From the NCBI GenBank assembly GCA_003439945.1, contig QVRM01002204.1:265001-329000 (forward strand): DNA of 64,000 nt, written 5' to 3'. Every line of letters starts with the position of its first letter. Positions within the stretch are counted from its first letter, which is position 1. The notes below the pieces were generated by a model, which was not told where the DNA came from, made no database searches, and saw nothing but the letters and a program-made list of their open reading frames with translations. This document shows positions 9,063 to 20,119 of this stretch, piece by piece. A program made the translations under genes and the position numbers. The DNA comes from Dermanyssus gallinae. Lineage: Eukaryota; Arthropoda; Arachnida; Mesostigmata; Dermanyssidae.

Positions 9063-10900
9063 GTAGCTCAATTTTTATTCAAGTAGGCGCGCTTCCACTG
9101 GTTGGGAAAACGACCGCCATAAAGTAGGCGTGTAAAGAGCTGAGCGAGGGCTTTTGGATGGTTCTGCGCCAATATTTTTATGACCTCCAGAGAAACCCCG
9201 TCTGTCCCAGGTGCCTTTCCAGTCGCAAGGCGTTTCGTGGCATGTGCCACCTTTTTGGGCTTCGTCTGACTCCACTAACTCAACCAACCCTTTCTGAGAC
9301 TCGGCCTACGCCTGCTAATCAGCCGTCGCAGACGCACGCGTTTGGCGCGGTACAGCTGTTGTAGTTGATCAGCACGGTCGACCGCGTCAGCTAGCTGGCG
9401 ATCGTCATGTCCTCGTTGACGGCGTCTCGCCAACCACGACCGGGCCCAAGTCATGATGCATTTTGTGCTTACGCAGTCCGCGCGGTGGTCCCAATTTCAG
9501 GGCCCACCAGTGTCTGGCGGAGGCCCTCCTTAGACCGCCTTGTCTCGCCGGATCGTCGGCCACCTTACGAGCCATTGTTATAATTGCCGTTAAATCTTCC
9601 TCGTCGAGGGGCACATCGCCGAGGCAAGTGAGCCGTCCTTTGAGGGTGTCTGCCAGTAGTTCCTAATGAATGTGTCGCATTTGCCATTATGGACGGTCGT
9701 CTGGTGTGTTTTGCGACGTCTGAAAGTCTTTTGTACCACTCAGTCCTGGATGTTGGCCATTGCAGCCGAATCCGCCGGCGTTAGATCAGGAAAAGATATC
9801 TGGCCGCGACGCGCAAATGTCGCCTCGTCGCTGTTATTGGCACGTGCCAAGCCCCGCCCCGACAGCCAGTCCAGTAGGACCTGCGTTGAAGTCGCCTGCG
9901 ATTATGAGTGTCCAGGTCCGCATCGGCGGCAGAGGCGTGTACTTACTTTCTGAATTTTACAGAAAGCGGCAGTGTGGCCCGGTCTCTGGCAGGTAAAGTA
10001 AGTTGGGAGCGCGTCGGTATAGGCCAAGAGGTTACCCCGGAGAAAAGGTCCCTTACAGGTGTGAGGGAACCTTTTTCCTGCTGCGAAGCCAGATAAAAGT
10101 GTCTGGCATCAAGTATAGTGATGAGATTGACATTCGTTTTATTGGAAGACTCGTGGACGAGCTCGGCCTGCGCTTGTGTCCGCCTTAGGGCGTGAATAGT
10201 AGTGGCCCTTACTTTATGCGTGTTGAGCGTCTAGAAACAGAACGTTTCTCGTCTCAAAGTCCTCTGCGATGTTCTTCTTTGGTCTGAGTAGGAATAATTT
10301 GGGGCAGGAGATGAGTAGGAAGCAGCCGCCTATACTTAACTCCATAGTCTCGGGCAGCTTCATCTTTAAGCGCAGATCTCCGGGCGCGGGTGAAATACTG
10401 ACGTGCTCGTAGGTGCTTGTATTTTAGTTGTACGAGCGCGGCAGTCCACTAGTGTTTCGGCGTACCGCGGCATTCTGGCTGTGTGCTACCGCCATACAAG
10501 GCCGTGTACGCAGTCTTTAGGAGCTTCTGGAAGCCCGCCGCTGTAGTCGGCGGGTTTTCTGGTCCTGATGAGCTGTTCGGCTTTCTGGCGTCTGATGCGC
10601 TGACGCGGGTTTAAAAGGTTTGCCACTATGCCAGTGGTCATGTGAAATTCGATGAAAAAGTTGTCGCTAAGAAATTCCTCTTCCTGTAATACTTTCCAGT
10701 TTAAAATGTTACGGCGAGAGTTATGAGGCCTTCGCGTAAGATCGAGGTTAACACAGTATCTTTGCAGTGTTGACTATTCGTGTGGTACACCCTACAGCTA
10801 GTGTCGTCAAGTGCAATGGTCAGCCTGTTACATGCCTCAGGCACCTGCACTTTTCGACATCGTTACATGGAGCTAAACCAAACGCGATTGCACCGGACGA
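9063..10900 (-). mobile_element. R1/I-like non-LTR fragments (zinc knuckle, endonuclease, pre-RT)
   Basis: Minus-strand pieces in order: an endonuclease end with WKVLQEEEFLSDN and FFIEFH (about 10600-10720, a SDH-like motif with Asn for His), a gag-type knuckle (TCQRPGHTAAFC, about 9990) beside a second Cys/His segment LCRRCGPGHS, the endonuclease box AGDFNA (about 9890), a linker MPLDEEDLTAIITMARKVAD (9405-9614), and RT motif 0 GKAPGTDGVSLEVIK (9068-9250). The order of knuckle and endonuclease parts is unusual and suggests rearrangement. The paralogous stretch in arm S2 (44690-45830) lacks two blocks of about 240 bp that are present here. Confidence 0.55.
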
Positions 10901-11219
10901 CTGGCAGAACTAGACGAAGGCTGGAATGATTAATTTGTTTAGATGTCCCGGATAAAGTAAACGAGCGAGGAAATGTGCAGTCGCATGGCAGATAAATTAG
11001 TTTCGCGGAGCACAAATGGTGCACTTTGATTCAAACAGTGCTAAGATGCCTATGGGCTAAAATATACGTGCTTCAAGGAATGTGCTGATCAATGCTAACC
11101 TACACTAATACGGTCTGAGAATCGTAAGGTGGCTATTGTACCAGGCAAGATTGGCTTCCGTGAATGGAATAGTAACATCTCCATCCCAAGAAAAACAAAT
11201 CATAATGAGCCATCACACA
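10900..11219. other. duplicated non-coding stretch
   Basis: No ORF of note. Matches 42960-43110 and 44220-44690 in arm S2 in opposite orientation; it is the 3' flank of the 220-codon ORF family. Confidence 0.5.
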
Positions 11220-11225
11220 TTTATT
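11220..11225 (-). promoter_or_regulatory. AATAAA polyadenylation-type signal of U220 copy 1
   Basis: AATAAA just after the stop codon, followed by TGTG-rich sequence. The same signal in the same setting follows copies 2 and 3. Confidence 0.5.
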
Positions 11226-11226
11226 A

Positions 11227-11865
11227 TCAGAGATAGTCGCTCTCCAACTCTGAGTAAATGTCACTTATCAGATCAGGCTTCTCCACATAGCGATGTATCC
11301 ATTGAACATGAATAAGGGCCGAGTAGCTTGACGCCGTGTACAATCGGAACAGAAGTCTATCGGGATCATAAACGTGGTCTACACTCACTATTTCTTTCGG
11401 CCTCAAGGCGGAAGGCAGTGCCCACCAGAGATTTTCTGACGCCTGTACCGACCCGAGAAATCTGCTTTGTGATTTCACCAGAATCGCTTTCTTTGGAAAG
11501 CCTCGCTGCCATCTAAGTGCAATTGACTGTTTTTCAGTCGACAGCCGATACTTTTGACCGCCATACGAAAGATAAATGCTGTAATTTTCAGCAGGTTTCA
11601 ATTTACTTCCTTTTTGAACACGGACGATCGAAACATCGACGAACCCCATTAGATCGTTTACTTTCGTACCTAGCGTTGATGCGGTAACATATTGAAGGTA
11701 GTCGATGTTGCTTAAGCTGAGGGCTGAAGTATTTTTGATCTGTGCCAGGACACGAGCAAGCGTATTGCACATTTCGTAGTGGTCTTCCCTTCTGCGCGTT
11801 AGAAATTCGTTGATCTGCTCCTTACCCTGATATAAAGATCGGCAATACAGCATATAAATACCCAT
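11227..11865 (-). CDS. unrecognised 212-codon ORF, family U220 copy 1
   Basis: No family recognised. The frame opens with GTG at 11874 but the first ATG is at 11865 (MGIYMLYCRSLYQGKEQ). There is no signal peptide or membrane segment. A variable N-terminal half is followed by a strongly conserved C-terminal half with KGSKLKPAENYSIYLSYGG, LRWQRGFPKKAILVKSQS, NLWWALPSALRPKEIVSVDH and IHVQWIHRYVEKP. Copies 2 (42247-42933) and 3 (43806-44189) lie in the opposite arm. The frame is open in each, although adjacent RLE-B remnants are shattered. A polyadenylation-type AATAAA (minus strand, 11220-11225) directly follows the stop. The ORF always lies downstream of an RLE-B 3' end and an inverted-repeat element. 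It may be a terminal exon or an unclassified element gene. Confidence 0.5.
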   Translation of the reverse strand: MGIYMLYCRSLYQGKEQINEFLTRRREDHYEMCNTLARVLAQIKNTSALSLSNIDYLQYVTASTLGTKVNDLMGFVDVSIVRVQKGSKLKPAENYSIYLSYGGQKYRLSTEKQSIALRWQRGFPKKAILVKSQSRFLGSVQASENLWWALPSALRPKEIVSVDHVYDPDRLLFRLYTASSYSALIHVQWIHRYVEKPDLISDIYSELESDYL

Positions 11866-11949
11866 ATTGTTCACATGTTAGTCTGAGAGTGTTTTTCATA
11901 TACCTTCCTGCACGCGCGCATTTGTGGCTCTCATAGCTTATCCCCTCTT

Positions 11950-12045
11950 CCAAATCAATTTTTGTCGGGCAACTCTAGCGTTGCAGACGAGAACACGAAG
12001 TCTGTAGCCTTCACCCCGTTGCCCGACAAAATTGTTATTTTGAAG
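11950..12045. repeat. short inverted-repeat element, deleted copy
   Basis: Arms TTTTGTCGGGCAAC and its complement flank about 45 bp. It is the S1 counterpart of the longer inverted-repeat element at 41896-42219 and lacks that copy's TA expansion. Confidence 0.7.
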
Positions 12046-12169
12046 ATAGAGAGATCAACTTAAAGTACCACAAACGCATGTGCACCAGAACTTATAAGTA
12101 AAAGTTGTTGTAATTTAAAAGCTATAACAAAAAAAGCAAAACAAATATTCACATATATTGAAACAATGA

Positions 12170-13010
12170 GTCATTGTAAATAAAATGTGCAGGTACCACA
12201 ATCGCTATTTTCTTAAGTATATGAGATTTGCAATATTATTTGTATTATTGCTGCTTGACTGTTGGTGATCACTCAACGTCGTCTTGTCGTTGCCTCTCTG
12301 TAGTTCCAACGAAACCCTCTCTCGAACGAACTCCTGTCGATCTTGCCTCCGCTGTGGCTTGAAAGAGCTTCCTTTCAAGCTCTTTTTGTTTGATTTGAGT
12401 GCACCCTTGCGCTAAACGCTAGGTGACTCGAAAACGAACGCCGTCGTGGTCTTCAAGAAGACATGCGTATAGACGCCGTTTGTGCATCTCCCGTTGGTGA
12501 ATGATGTGGCGGACGACCGCGCTGGCTCCAGTCCACGATAGTCGAAGTCTTACGTGTCCGAGAAAGTAACGTACAACTCCAGCGGCAGCCGAATACGGTC
12601 CCGGTCCGGGCTGGTAAGGCCATCCGGTAGCCTCCTCTCGTCCCACTGCAGTTGGCCTGGCGCCCGTGTAACGCGATAGCCGGCTTGTCGCAAAACGCAC
12701 CCGAGGATGCTATTGATGGCGTCGTGACGGCCTTGCGTCAGCTGGGCCAGCTTAGTGCAACTATGCCGGTGCAGGCCAACGCTCGTCCATCGTTTCACGA
12801 TACGGGCATTCCTTGCTCTCAAACATGGTAAGCCCAAGACTGAAGCCACTGGCGGCGCCGGATTGATGCCATCGGCCAGCTTACTGCCAACGAGCACGAA
12901 CGGAATTACGTCGTACCACGCTCCGGCGGCGTCGGATGCAACAAATCGACATGCCTCTTTCTCGCAGTTCGAAGCTACGCAGCATGCCGTCATAATGGAA
13001 GGAAGTCGAA
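12170..13010 (-). mobile_element. RLE-B 3'-terminal fragment
   Basis: Minus-strand RLE-B remnant: SDAAGAWYDVIP, LVGSKLADG, HRHSCTKLAQLTQGRHDAI (knuckle end; the first Cys pair is degraded), RRLPDGLTSPDRDR (RPD changed to LPD) and HQREMHKRRLY, then the VSLELQRGN-like tail near 12290 and an AT-rich 3' UTR. It is collinear with 41530-41895 and 43130-43740 in arm S2 and with 58660-59365 in S3. Catalytic Asp context is altered and the frame shifts near 12560. Confidence 0.75.
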
Positions 13011-14150
13011 GCCAACATTATGTCTGGACCTGCTGTTTCGGTGGCGTCCACTGTAATGAAAAAATAGGTCATCAGGAACAGCAGCACGTAATACAGACTC
13101 GAATGTGACTGCTGGATCTTTGCGGCCTCAATACTGAGCAGCAAGCGCAAACCGCAAACACCGTTCGAATTTGTCATCATCAGGCCACAAAAATGTTGCC
13201 TGCAGTTCATCAGGTCACAAAAACAGCCTTTAACTGATGTCGCAAACTTTGAGCGAACCTACAAAACCTTCGGTTCGTCTGTCAGGTGTTTTAAAAGACA
13301 TATTAGCTTGTCTGTTGGGGAAGCGTCGGACCGACGAGCAATCTAATTTTTAAATTGGCTAAAAAACAACTGATTTTTTTGTGCATTGCCACCAAATACT
13401 TCAGACGTCGGGTCTAAAGAGCAACCCAAAAAATATATCGGTATTGTTATTGGCGCTGCCGACGCAATCGGAATCACCGACGGCATGAAGTAGAAAACAC
13501 TGCTGTGCTGCAGCCACCACCTAGCCGAGTCAAGATGGCGAGTGTCGGTATCGCCTTGACACTATACTCCCCACAGTGAACTTCTTATTCATCTTACATT
13601 ACATTCGATAACGATATATTTGCCAACGCCTGTAGATCCCTCACTAATTAGTTGTTGAGACTGTTTTACAACTGATACCGAGTCCATTATCACATTTCTG
13701 TTTGGTCGCGATACGTCACGGTTCCACTTTTTCTTCTTTCGTTGGATTTACTCGCACAGATTTGTACGGTCTTTTTTGTGGTTTGGAAAATCTCTGAAAA
13801 TGCGTCATGCATCAGCGGTGCCGGAAGCAGCACAGCACCTATTGTGGAACACTCACCTACTGCTCCTTCCCGCTTCCACAGGCTCGGAATTGTATGGTAT
13901 TACCTCGGAAGATTCGTTTGGGTCGATAATTCAATCAGATACACTGTATATATTAACCCAAACCCGCCGAAGTCGTGGCCGTTGGCTCTGCATATGTACG
14001 CGGCAACGCTAACAACAAGTTGTTGCTGCAGATGGCCACCGCTAAGGGAGCATCAGTACGGCAGTCGCTTTGGTCGGCAAAACCTCACAGACGTGTGTGC
14101 CGGTCACGGCATTAAACCGTTGACCAACATTTGCCAACCGTAAGTTTTCA
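13010..14150. other. duplicated unrecognised stretch
   Basis: No convincing gene. The 133-codon open frame at 13742-14143 has no recognised domain. Parts match 57660-58660 in reverse orientation (for example the segments around 13230-13330 and 13930-14060), so this belongs to the duplicated unit rather than to a unique gene. Confidence 0.45.
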
Positions 14151-14900
14151 TCTTTGCTGTTGTTGTATCGATTTGCCGTACCTTCTATAGCAAAAGGAGG
14201 CTCAAGAGTTTCGACATGCCGTGGTAGTGATTATGCTGATGACATCGTTGTTGCTCGATGCAACATTGGTGCCATCTCGCGCATTACCGCCATGGTAGAT
14301 GCGTATCTTCTAAAAATGGCTGGAGAGAGACTCGGGAGAAACCAAGTCAATTAAGCTTCGTCGCAAAAGACATTTAGCTGCAAACGACTTTATTCGCTGC
14401 TGCGGGAGGCCAGTAGATTTTGTAAACTATTTTCTATACTTAAGTCTTCGGTATTACTACAAGTGAACGTCATTCACTGCACACATCGAGGACAGCGTTA
14501 ACTCGGCACTGGCAGCTCTCTACGGAAGAGTCGAAGATGTACGGCGATTGTCTGTCAGTACGGCGGTGCGCTTGTTTATGCAAACAACTCTGGCAAAGTT
14601 GGCCTATCGTTAAGACAGTGTGGCAACACTTATCTTAAGCAAATTCTAATTTGCTTGGGAAGTGCTTCACACTATACATGAAGCGAGTGCTTTGCTTTTT
14701 ATTCAAGGCGAGAAGCCGCTTCTTGTGTGTATTGTTGGACTGCGAGCCGATAATGGAGACGCTCCGGCTTAGGCTGCGAATGCCTGCCTGTGGCAGAGCC
14801 ACTTCACCAATTCTTGGGAGAGTGGCGACGCAAAGTCACGGAGGCAGCGACGGAGGTAAGAACGCTCGACGTCTTTGAACCTCTTTGGTTGCGCGCTGGG
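14150..14900 (+). mobile_element. F2 AP-endonuclease-type non-LTR fragment
   Basis: RT and post-RT fragments in several frames: a YADDIVVAR box near 14231, RRKRHLAANDFIRCCGRPVDFVN (about 14360-14420) and TSFTAHIEDSVNSALAALYGR, collinear with the full-length F2 copy at 33472-37263. Multiple stops. The C-terminal zinc knuckle is absent because the copy ends at about 14900. Confidence 0.7.
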
Positions 14901-15449
14901 GTGGCCCGATTTGAATTGGCATATTGACGTCACATTTTACATATGTACATATATTGAATAATTGTATATAGAAAAAAAACAGAAACGACGGCATTCTTTC
15001 TGCTTCACCTTCCATCACCACCGCCACAACAACAACAACATGCACACAGCGGCAAAAATAACTACGCTTAATACCAATAGTCATAACAGCAACACAATAG
15101 TCGACAATCGCAGAGTGATCGAGTCGGTAGAGTTGTCGATAACATCATAAATAAACAACACATGACAATAACACCGTGGCAAGAACACCAACTAAAGTAG
15201 CGGCGACGGTAGCAAAAACAAAAACAACATGTTGAGACTCATTACTGCAGTATATAAAAGCAAATTAGGTGTGGTAGTAATATTAGTAGTGGTGGTAATA
15301 TGGTGGTAATAGAACTGGTATCGGTAACAACGTAAAATAACGAACGATACGCTAAAGTGAATAGGACGAACATGACAAAAACAAATTAAAGAAACAAGTA
15401 GTTAGTAGAAAATGTGTTGTGGTTGCTGTAATATTAATAAACTAATATA
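14900..15449. other. no recognised gene
   Basis: AT-rich sequence with short CAA-type repeats (about 15027-15040). No feature supported. Confidence 0.4.
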
Positions 15450-16593
15450 CAGGGTCATTCAGGGAGTATTGTACCTCTTTTGAGGTTTGATAGAACTCGG
15501 CAAGAAAATATTTTTTTCCTATGAAGAGAGGACGCGGAAACGTCTTGCTTAGGAGTGAGGATGAAATTTATAAAAGTCGTTATTCTGCCTTTTTTTCTCC
15601 TACATAGTTGTGCGAAATCTACGTTTGCGGGAAGAGTCAACGCACGAAGGAACCGATTACACCAAAGACACTTCACTATTTTGCGTAGCAAAAAGCCAAT
15701 ATTTAATACACAGGTTAAAGAAAAGTCATAAAAAGTCGATATGTTGTTATGTCTTACGTTAACGCCTTTTCGTGAAAAATCTTAAAATTTTTTCATTACG
15801 ACCAAAAATATGTCTAAAGAACCACTCTCACGCAATGGCAAATTTAATGCCCACCACTTTCGTACTAAAGTGATGATGCTGCGTTACGTAGTTGTCAAGT
15901 CGCTAAGCTTTTTCGATAGCCATATTGAAAGCGAAGGCATGCATATTTCCATAGGGCGTATGAGAAAGTTAGGTACATATTTTTAGGTTTGGTAGAACTT
16001 AGCAAGAGAATCATTTTTCCTAGTGGAAGGAGGGGGCGGAAACCCCTTGGCAAATTTTTACGGTTCTGAACGTGAAAACTTGCACGTAAAACATAACAAC
16101 TACGACTGTCGAAAACGCTTAGTTACTTGACAACTACGTAACGCAGCACCATCACCTTGGTACGAAAATGATGGGCATTGAATTTGCTATTGCGTGAGAG
16201 TGGTCTTTTGGACAAAAGGTTTGGTCGCAATGGAAAAATTTTGCGTTTTTTCATGAAAAGCGTTAGCGTAAAATATCGATTTTTCATAACTTCCCTTAAT
16301 CTGGGTATTGGCTTTTTGCTACGCAAGCTAGTGAAATATCTTCCGTTGTGCAGAATTTTCCTCCGAACACGCCGGTGTTCCCTCCGATCGGTTCCCTCAT
16401 GGGTTGACTGGCTCTCCCGCAAACGAAGATTTCGCACAACTATGTAGGAGAAAAAAGGCAGAAAAACTAATTTTTTAAACTTCACTTTCTCTCTTAAACA
16501 AGACGTTTCCGCGTCTTCTCTCCATAGGGAAAATTTATTTTCTTGCCGAGTTCTATCAAACCTCGAAAGAAGTACAATACTACCTGAATGACC

Positions 16594-16596
<3 letters not shown>
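15450..16596. mobile_element. foldback-type DNA element with ~480-bp inverted repeats
   Basis: Left end ACAGGGTCATTCAG and right end with the exact complement, both next to TA (15448-15449 and 16597-16598). The two arms (about 15450-15930 and 16110-16596) are inverted copies of each other with moderate divergence and some indels. The spacer contains a partial third copy of the outer arm (TTTGGTAGAACTTAGCAAGA at about 15987). No transposase is coded; the ORFs seen on both strands are readings of the arms. TA flanks point to mobilisation by a Tc1/mariner-type transposase, which is inference. Confidence 0.85.

Positions 16597-16656
<60 letters not shown>
16597..16656. repeat. (TA)n microsatellite between two transposons
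   Basis: About 30 TA units between the foldback element and mariner copy 1; both elements use TA targets, so the run may have grown from a target duplication. Confidence 0.9.
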
Positions 16657-16659
<3 letters not shown>

Positions 16660-17892
16660 GCAGTTCAATAAGTTCTTAGAATGAGCTTTTTAGAATTCGA
16701 ATTTTGGCACGCTTTCACCGCTAATAGGAACTGCAACTTTTCGACTGCTAGCACTCAATATATTATGTTGATTGGCCGTTGCGATTTAGTTTGATAGCTT
16801 TTCCCGTGCAACGTATCGGCGTGATTTTTAAAAATGGAGAAAAAAGAGTTTCAAGTGGTTATCAAGCATTTTTATTTCAAAGGTTGGAATGCGACCCAAG
16901 TAAAAATTGAGTTAGACGAGACGTACAGTGACTCTGCGCCATGTTTTGCCACTGTTTCCAACTGGATTAATGTGTTAAAAAGAGGTCGCAGGAGCACCGA
17001 GGATGAACTACGTCCAGGAGGCCAAAAAACGGCAACTGATGAGGAAAACGTAGAGAAAGTGCGAAAAATTCTTGGCACAGATAAGCGAATGAACATTAAG
17101 GAAATAGCGGAGGCATTAGGGATTAGTTTAGGCAGTGTGCATTTTATCCTACACGAAAACTTGAAGATGAAAGAGCTTAGAGCAAAATGGCTGCCGCATT
17201 TGCTCAACCAAGGCCAAAAAGACGCGCCTGTTTTGGCTTTACAGCGAAATTTGGCCAAGATGTCGAATAATCTGTCGGATTTTTGGTGCAGATTCATTAC
17301 CGTCGATGAAAGCCGGGTCCATCACTACACTCCCGAGACCCAAGAAGCATCTTGCCAATGGTGTGCACCTGATGAAGGACCTCCGAAGAGGGTGCGGACA
17401 ACGGCATTGACCGGAAAGGTGATGGCTACAGTTTTTTAAGACCAACGTAGAATAATGCTGGTCGACTACCTTGAGAGCTGTAAAACAATCACAGGAGAAC
17501 CTTATGCAAGACTGTTGGACTGCCGTTAGCAAGAACTCATCGTGAAACGGCCCGCTTTGCAGAAGAAGGTTGTCCCGTTTCACCAGGGCAATGCACCTGC
17601 ATACAAGTCCCGGCAAGCATCGGCAAAACTGGCCCAACTGAGGTTCGAACTTATTGAACAACCCTCCTATTCTCCAGTCCTGGCCCCCTCTGATTATTTC
17701 CTCTTCGGACATTTGAAGAATAGTCTCGGTGGAAAGCGTTTTTCCAGCAATGAAGAGATTAAGGCTGCTGTCAATGCCTATTTTCAGTCTAACGACGCGG
17801 AATTCTACTCAAGAGGTACGAAAGCTCTGAAATCTCGGTGGGAAAAGTGTATTGAGCTTCTCGAGGAGTATATCGAATAAGAAAAATTTTCG
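16657..17892 (+). mobile_element. mariner copy 1, 3' end missing
   Basis: 5' terminal repeat begins CAGGCAGTTCAATAAGTTC directly after TA. The 5' UTR matches mariner copy 2. No matching 3' inverted repeat is present: homology to copy 2 ends at about 17890, just past the transposase stop, where S1 core sequence begins. So the 3' end was deleted or the copy was joined by recombination. Confidence 0.85.
16834..17880 (+). pseudogene. mariner transposase, two stops and lost catalytic residues
   Basis: Encodes a transposase of about 348 residues. N-terminal two-HTH region (FKGWNATQVKIELDETY; ISLGSVHFILHENL), linker signature RAKWLPHLLN (mariner WVPHEL-like), then the DD34D core. The first Asp is kept in ITVDES. 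The second is lost (FHQGNAPAYKS instead of HQDNAPAHKS), and the third is lost (YSPVLAPSDYFLF instead of YSPDLAPSD). Stops occur at 17437-17439 and 17527-17529. It therefore cannot be catalytic. Family assignment is firm from the YSPxLAPSDYFLF block and the length. Confidence 0.9.
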
Positions 17893-18531
17893 AAATCAGT
17901 TCCTTTTCAAGGGTCGCCTCTTAGCATAGTTCTAAAGCGAGTGTGGGCGAAGCGTTCCTTGGTAAACCAGGTGCCTTATTTCAGAATATATTTTTTTTTG
18001 TTATTTAGCTCTTGCAAATTGAATTTAATATACACACGTTTGCAATTGGGCGTAGACAATAGGCGACTACGTTCACAATCTTCCGTCTGAATATGTTCCA
18101 GAAACGTAGCCATAGACATAAAGAAGGCGGCACGAGATAAATAGTGTTCGATTGAAACAAAGGCTTGTGGAGCAATCGTCAGGTATGTGGACAGGAGTAG
18201 ATACTACTACTAATTAGAGAGACCGTCATCGAGAATGCTTCCTGGGGAAAGGCGTTCGCAAACGATTCATTATCGAACAAACACATGAAGGGGATGCTGT
18301 CACTTGTAGTGCATTGAGCAGCGCCTTAATGAATACGCGAAGATAGGGTAAACTTTAAAAACATGTAAAAAGGCTGAATGAGGTTAATAGGTAAAAAAAA
18401 GTGACCGAAACGAAGCTACATATTTGGAGAAAAAACACTCCAAATGTTTATATTCAAACCGATCTCTGAGAGGCTGGCAAAGCAGCCCGAAGCCCTTCTA
18501 ACTAAATGCAAAAAAATACTAAAGGAGCAGC

Positions 18532-19023
18532 ATGGATTTAGTAAAGGAAAATCAACACAGGTGGCGTTGGGTACAATACGGAAACCCCAAATATCCGTTT
18601 AGGCGGAGACTGAACCTAAAGGCGATATTCGAAATGGCACCGAGAGAAGATATTGGTAAGCTAGCGGCAAAAACGTTTCTAAAGAAACCCCAAAAAAAAA
18701 CTACTAGTTACTTACTAGTTAGCATTTTGGAAACAGACAACTTAAACAAAAATGCTGCAAATAGCTGGCACGGTTACACCGACGGCTGGGATAACTTAAT
18801 GAGTCGAACCCCCTGCCTTTCTCAGTATAACGTTGGAAGGGGGTCCCGTTTGCTCCAGCTACTGCTGAGAAGCTTAACAGCCTCCAGCAGAGATTTGCGA
18901 GCAACAGTTGCAATATATGTTAAGGGGCTGGAGGAATCTGAAAGATTAGGAACTTTTTATCAGTATTTGCCGACTTTGTGGTCAAACTTTGCAGCATTTG
19001 TGCACGCCGTACGAAGGTTATGA
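18532..19023 (+). other. open frame of 163 codons, coding status doubtful
   Basis: Open on the plus strand, antisense to the S1 unit. The S2 counterpart (40450-41010) keeps only short open pieces and carries a 30-bp internal duplication. The S3 counterpart (51220-51600) is also interrupted. No domain is recognised. The frame is probably fortuitous, though a short segment in another frame (CSICARRTK) is kept in all three copies. Confidence 0.15.
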
Positions 19024-19603
19024 GGAAGAGCGCAGTGCAGAAAGTTCTTGCCTTAAAAGAGCAACCGAGTATCACGAGAAGCGTAGCAGGTGTCGCTTGG
19101 ACTCAAAACGTGCAGTGTGGAGATGAATACTAACACAACTTAAATTCTGCAAACCGAGAACTCCTGATAGCCGTTTATTAGTTCCAGGAACTGGAGAAGC
19201 GACATTAGAAGTTTACAAATTGCTCCCTGAAGGATCAGCAGATCAGTGCACGATGTCGATCATTTCTACAATACATCTTGCAGCATTTGTAAATATGGGG
19301 GTAAAACCCCCCAGTCCAATAGGGCCACGTTGATACCTGCTCCAAAATATTCCCAGCGTGACAGTCCCATGCGACTAAACCTATGAAAGTAGCGGTAGGA
19401 GCAGAACAGAGATTATTAAGGCGCCTGCGCATGTGGTCGCAGTCTGTATGTCACTAATGTATGTATTTATGTTCATAGGTACCAGACATACTTCTATACA
19501 GCTTATTAAAGTGTGACACAGTTAAAATTCGTGTATAATATACACTATTATGCAAAAGCGAAAATAGTTTATTTACGTTATGTTACTCCATATGATCAAT
19601 ACT

Positions 19604-19909
19604 TTAAGACGTTACGATATTCAGATATAAGAAAAAACTGGTACAAACCTCTCTGGTTGCTTTGGGCATGTAATGATTTAGTAGTGCTTCGAGGTAAGGA
19701 GAAGCATGTAAAATAAATTCGTAGATATGCTTGATATGTTCTAGTTGTTTTTTGTTAAAATTTTGACCGCTTCCTGTAAGAGTGAGTAGAGCTTTGCGGA
19801 ATTGCCTTTGTCTGACGCGCTTTCCAGCGCATTGCAGCGAGCGCTGTCGAGACCGCAGGCGCTTCAACGTGGTTGGCCTGTACTTCAAAATGCGCTCTTC
19901 GCATGGCAT
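19604..19909 (-). CDS. unrecognised 101-codon ORF, family U100 copy 1
   Basis: No family recognised. Starts at ATG 19909 (MPCEERILKYRPTTLKRL). A basic N-terminal segment (LKRLRSRQRSLQCAGKRVRQ, about residues 16-35) could bind nucleic acid. A helical-looking part follows (LEHIKHIYEFIL, PYLEALLNHYMPKATREVCTSFF). Copies at 38040-38348 and 49006-49293 align over about 95 codons with no frameshift or internal stop until a T-run near the end of copy 3, while flanking sequence has many indels. That favours coding constraint. It could be a single-exon gene, an exon, or part of an uncharacterised element. Confidence 0.5.
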   Translation of the reverse strand: MPCEERILKYRPTTLKRLRSRQRSLQCAGKRVRQRQFRKALLTLTGSGQNFNKKQLEHIKHIYEFILHASPYLEALLNHYMPKATREVCTSFFLYLNIVTS

Positions 19910-20081
19910 AGCTCTGTCGAAATCTAGAATATCAAATGCAAACTAAGTATAAACTATAGTTTACAGCTAAGAGCAACCTTAATTTTAGGCTGACAAAATA
20001 GCTTCGTTGTCAACGCTAAACAGAAAAGTACAGTTTCCTGCTCAGGCCTATGTTTGCAACGTTTCTGCTACTTCTAGGATA

Positions 20082-20083
20082 CA

Positions 20084-20118
<35 letters not shown>

Positions 20119-20119
20119 T
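20082..20119. repeat. (TA)n(GA)n compound microsatellite
   Basis: TA run followed by GA run in S1; the S2 position (about 37855) has only a short TATC-like stretch. Confidence 0.9.

Noticed and set aside
13742..14143. 133-codon ORF
   Set aside because: No recognised domain, and the paralogous stretch at 57.7-58.1 kb does not keep the frame.
16123..16668. 181-codon minus-strand ORF beginning with Ile-Tyr repeats
   Set aside because: A translation of the TA run plus foldback arm; no transposase motifs.
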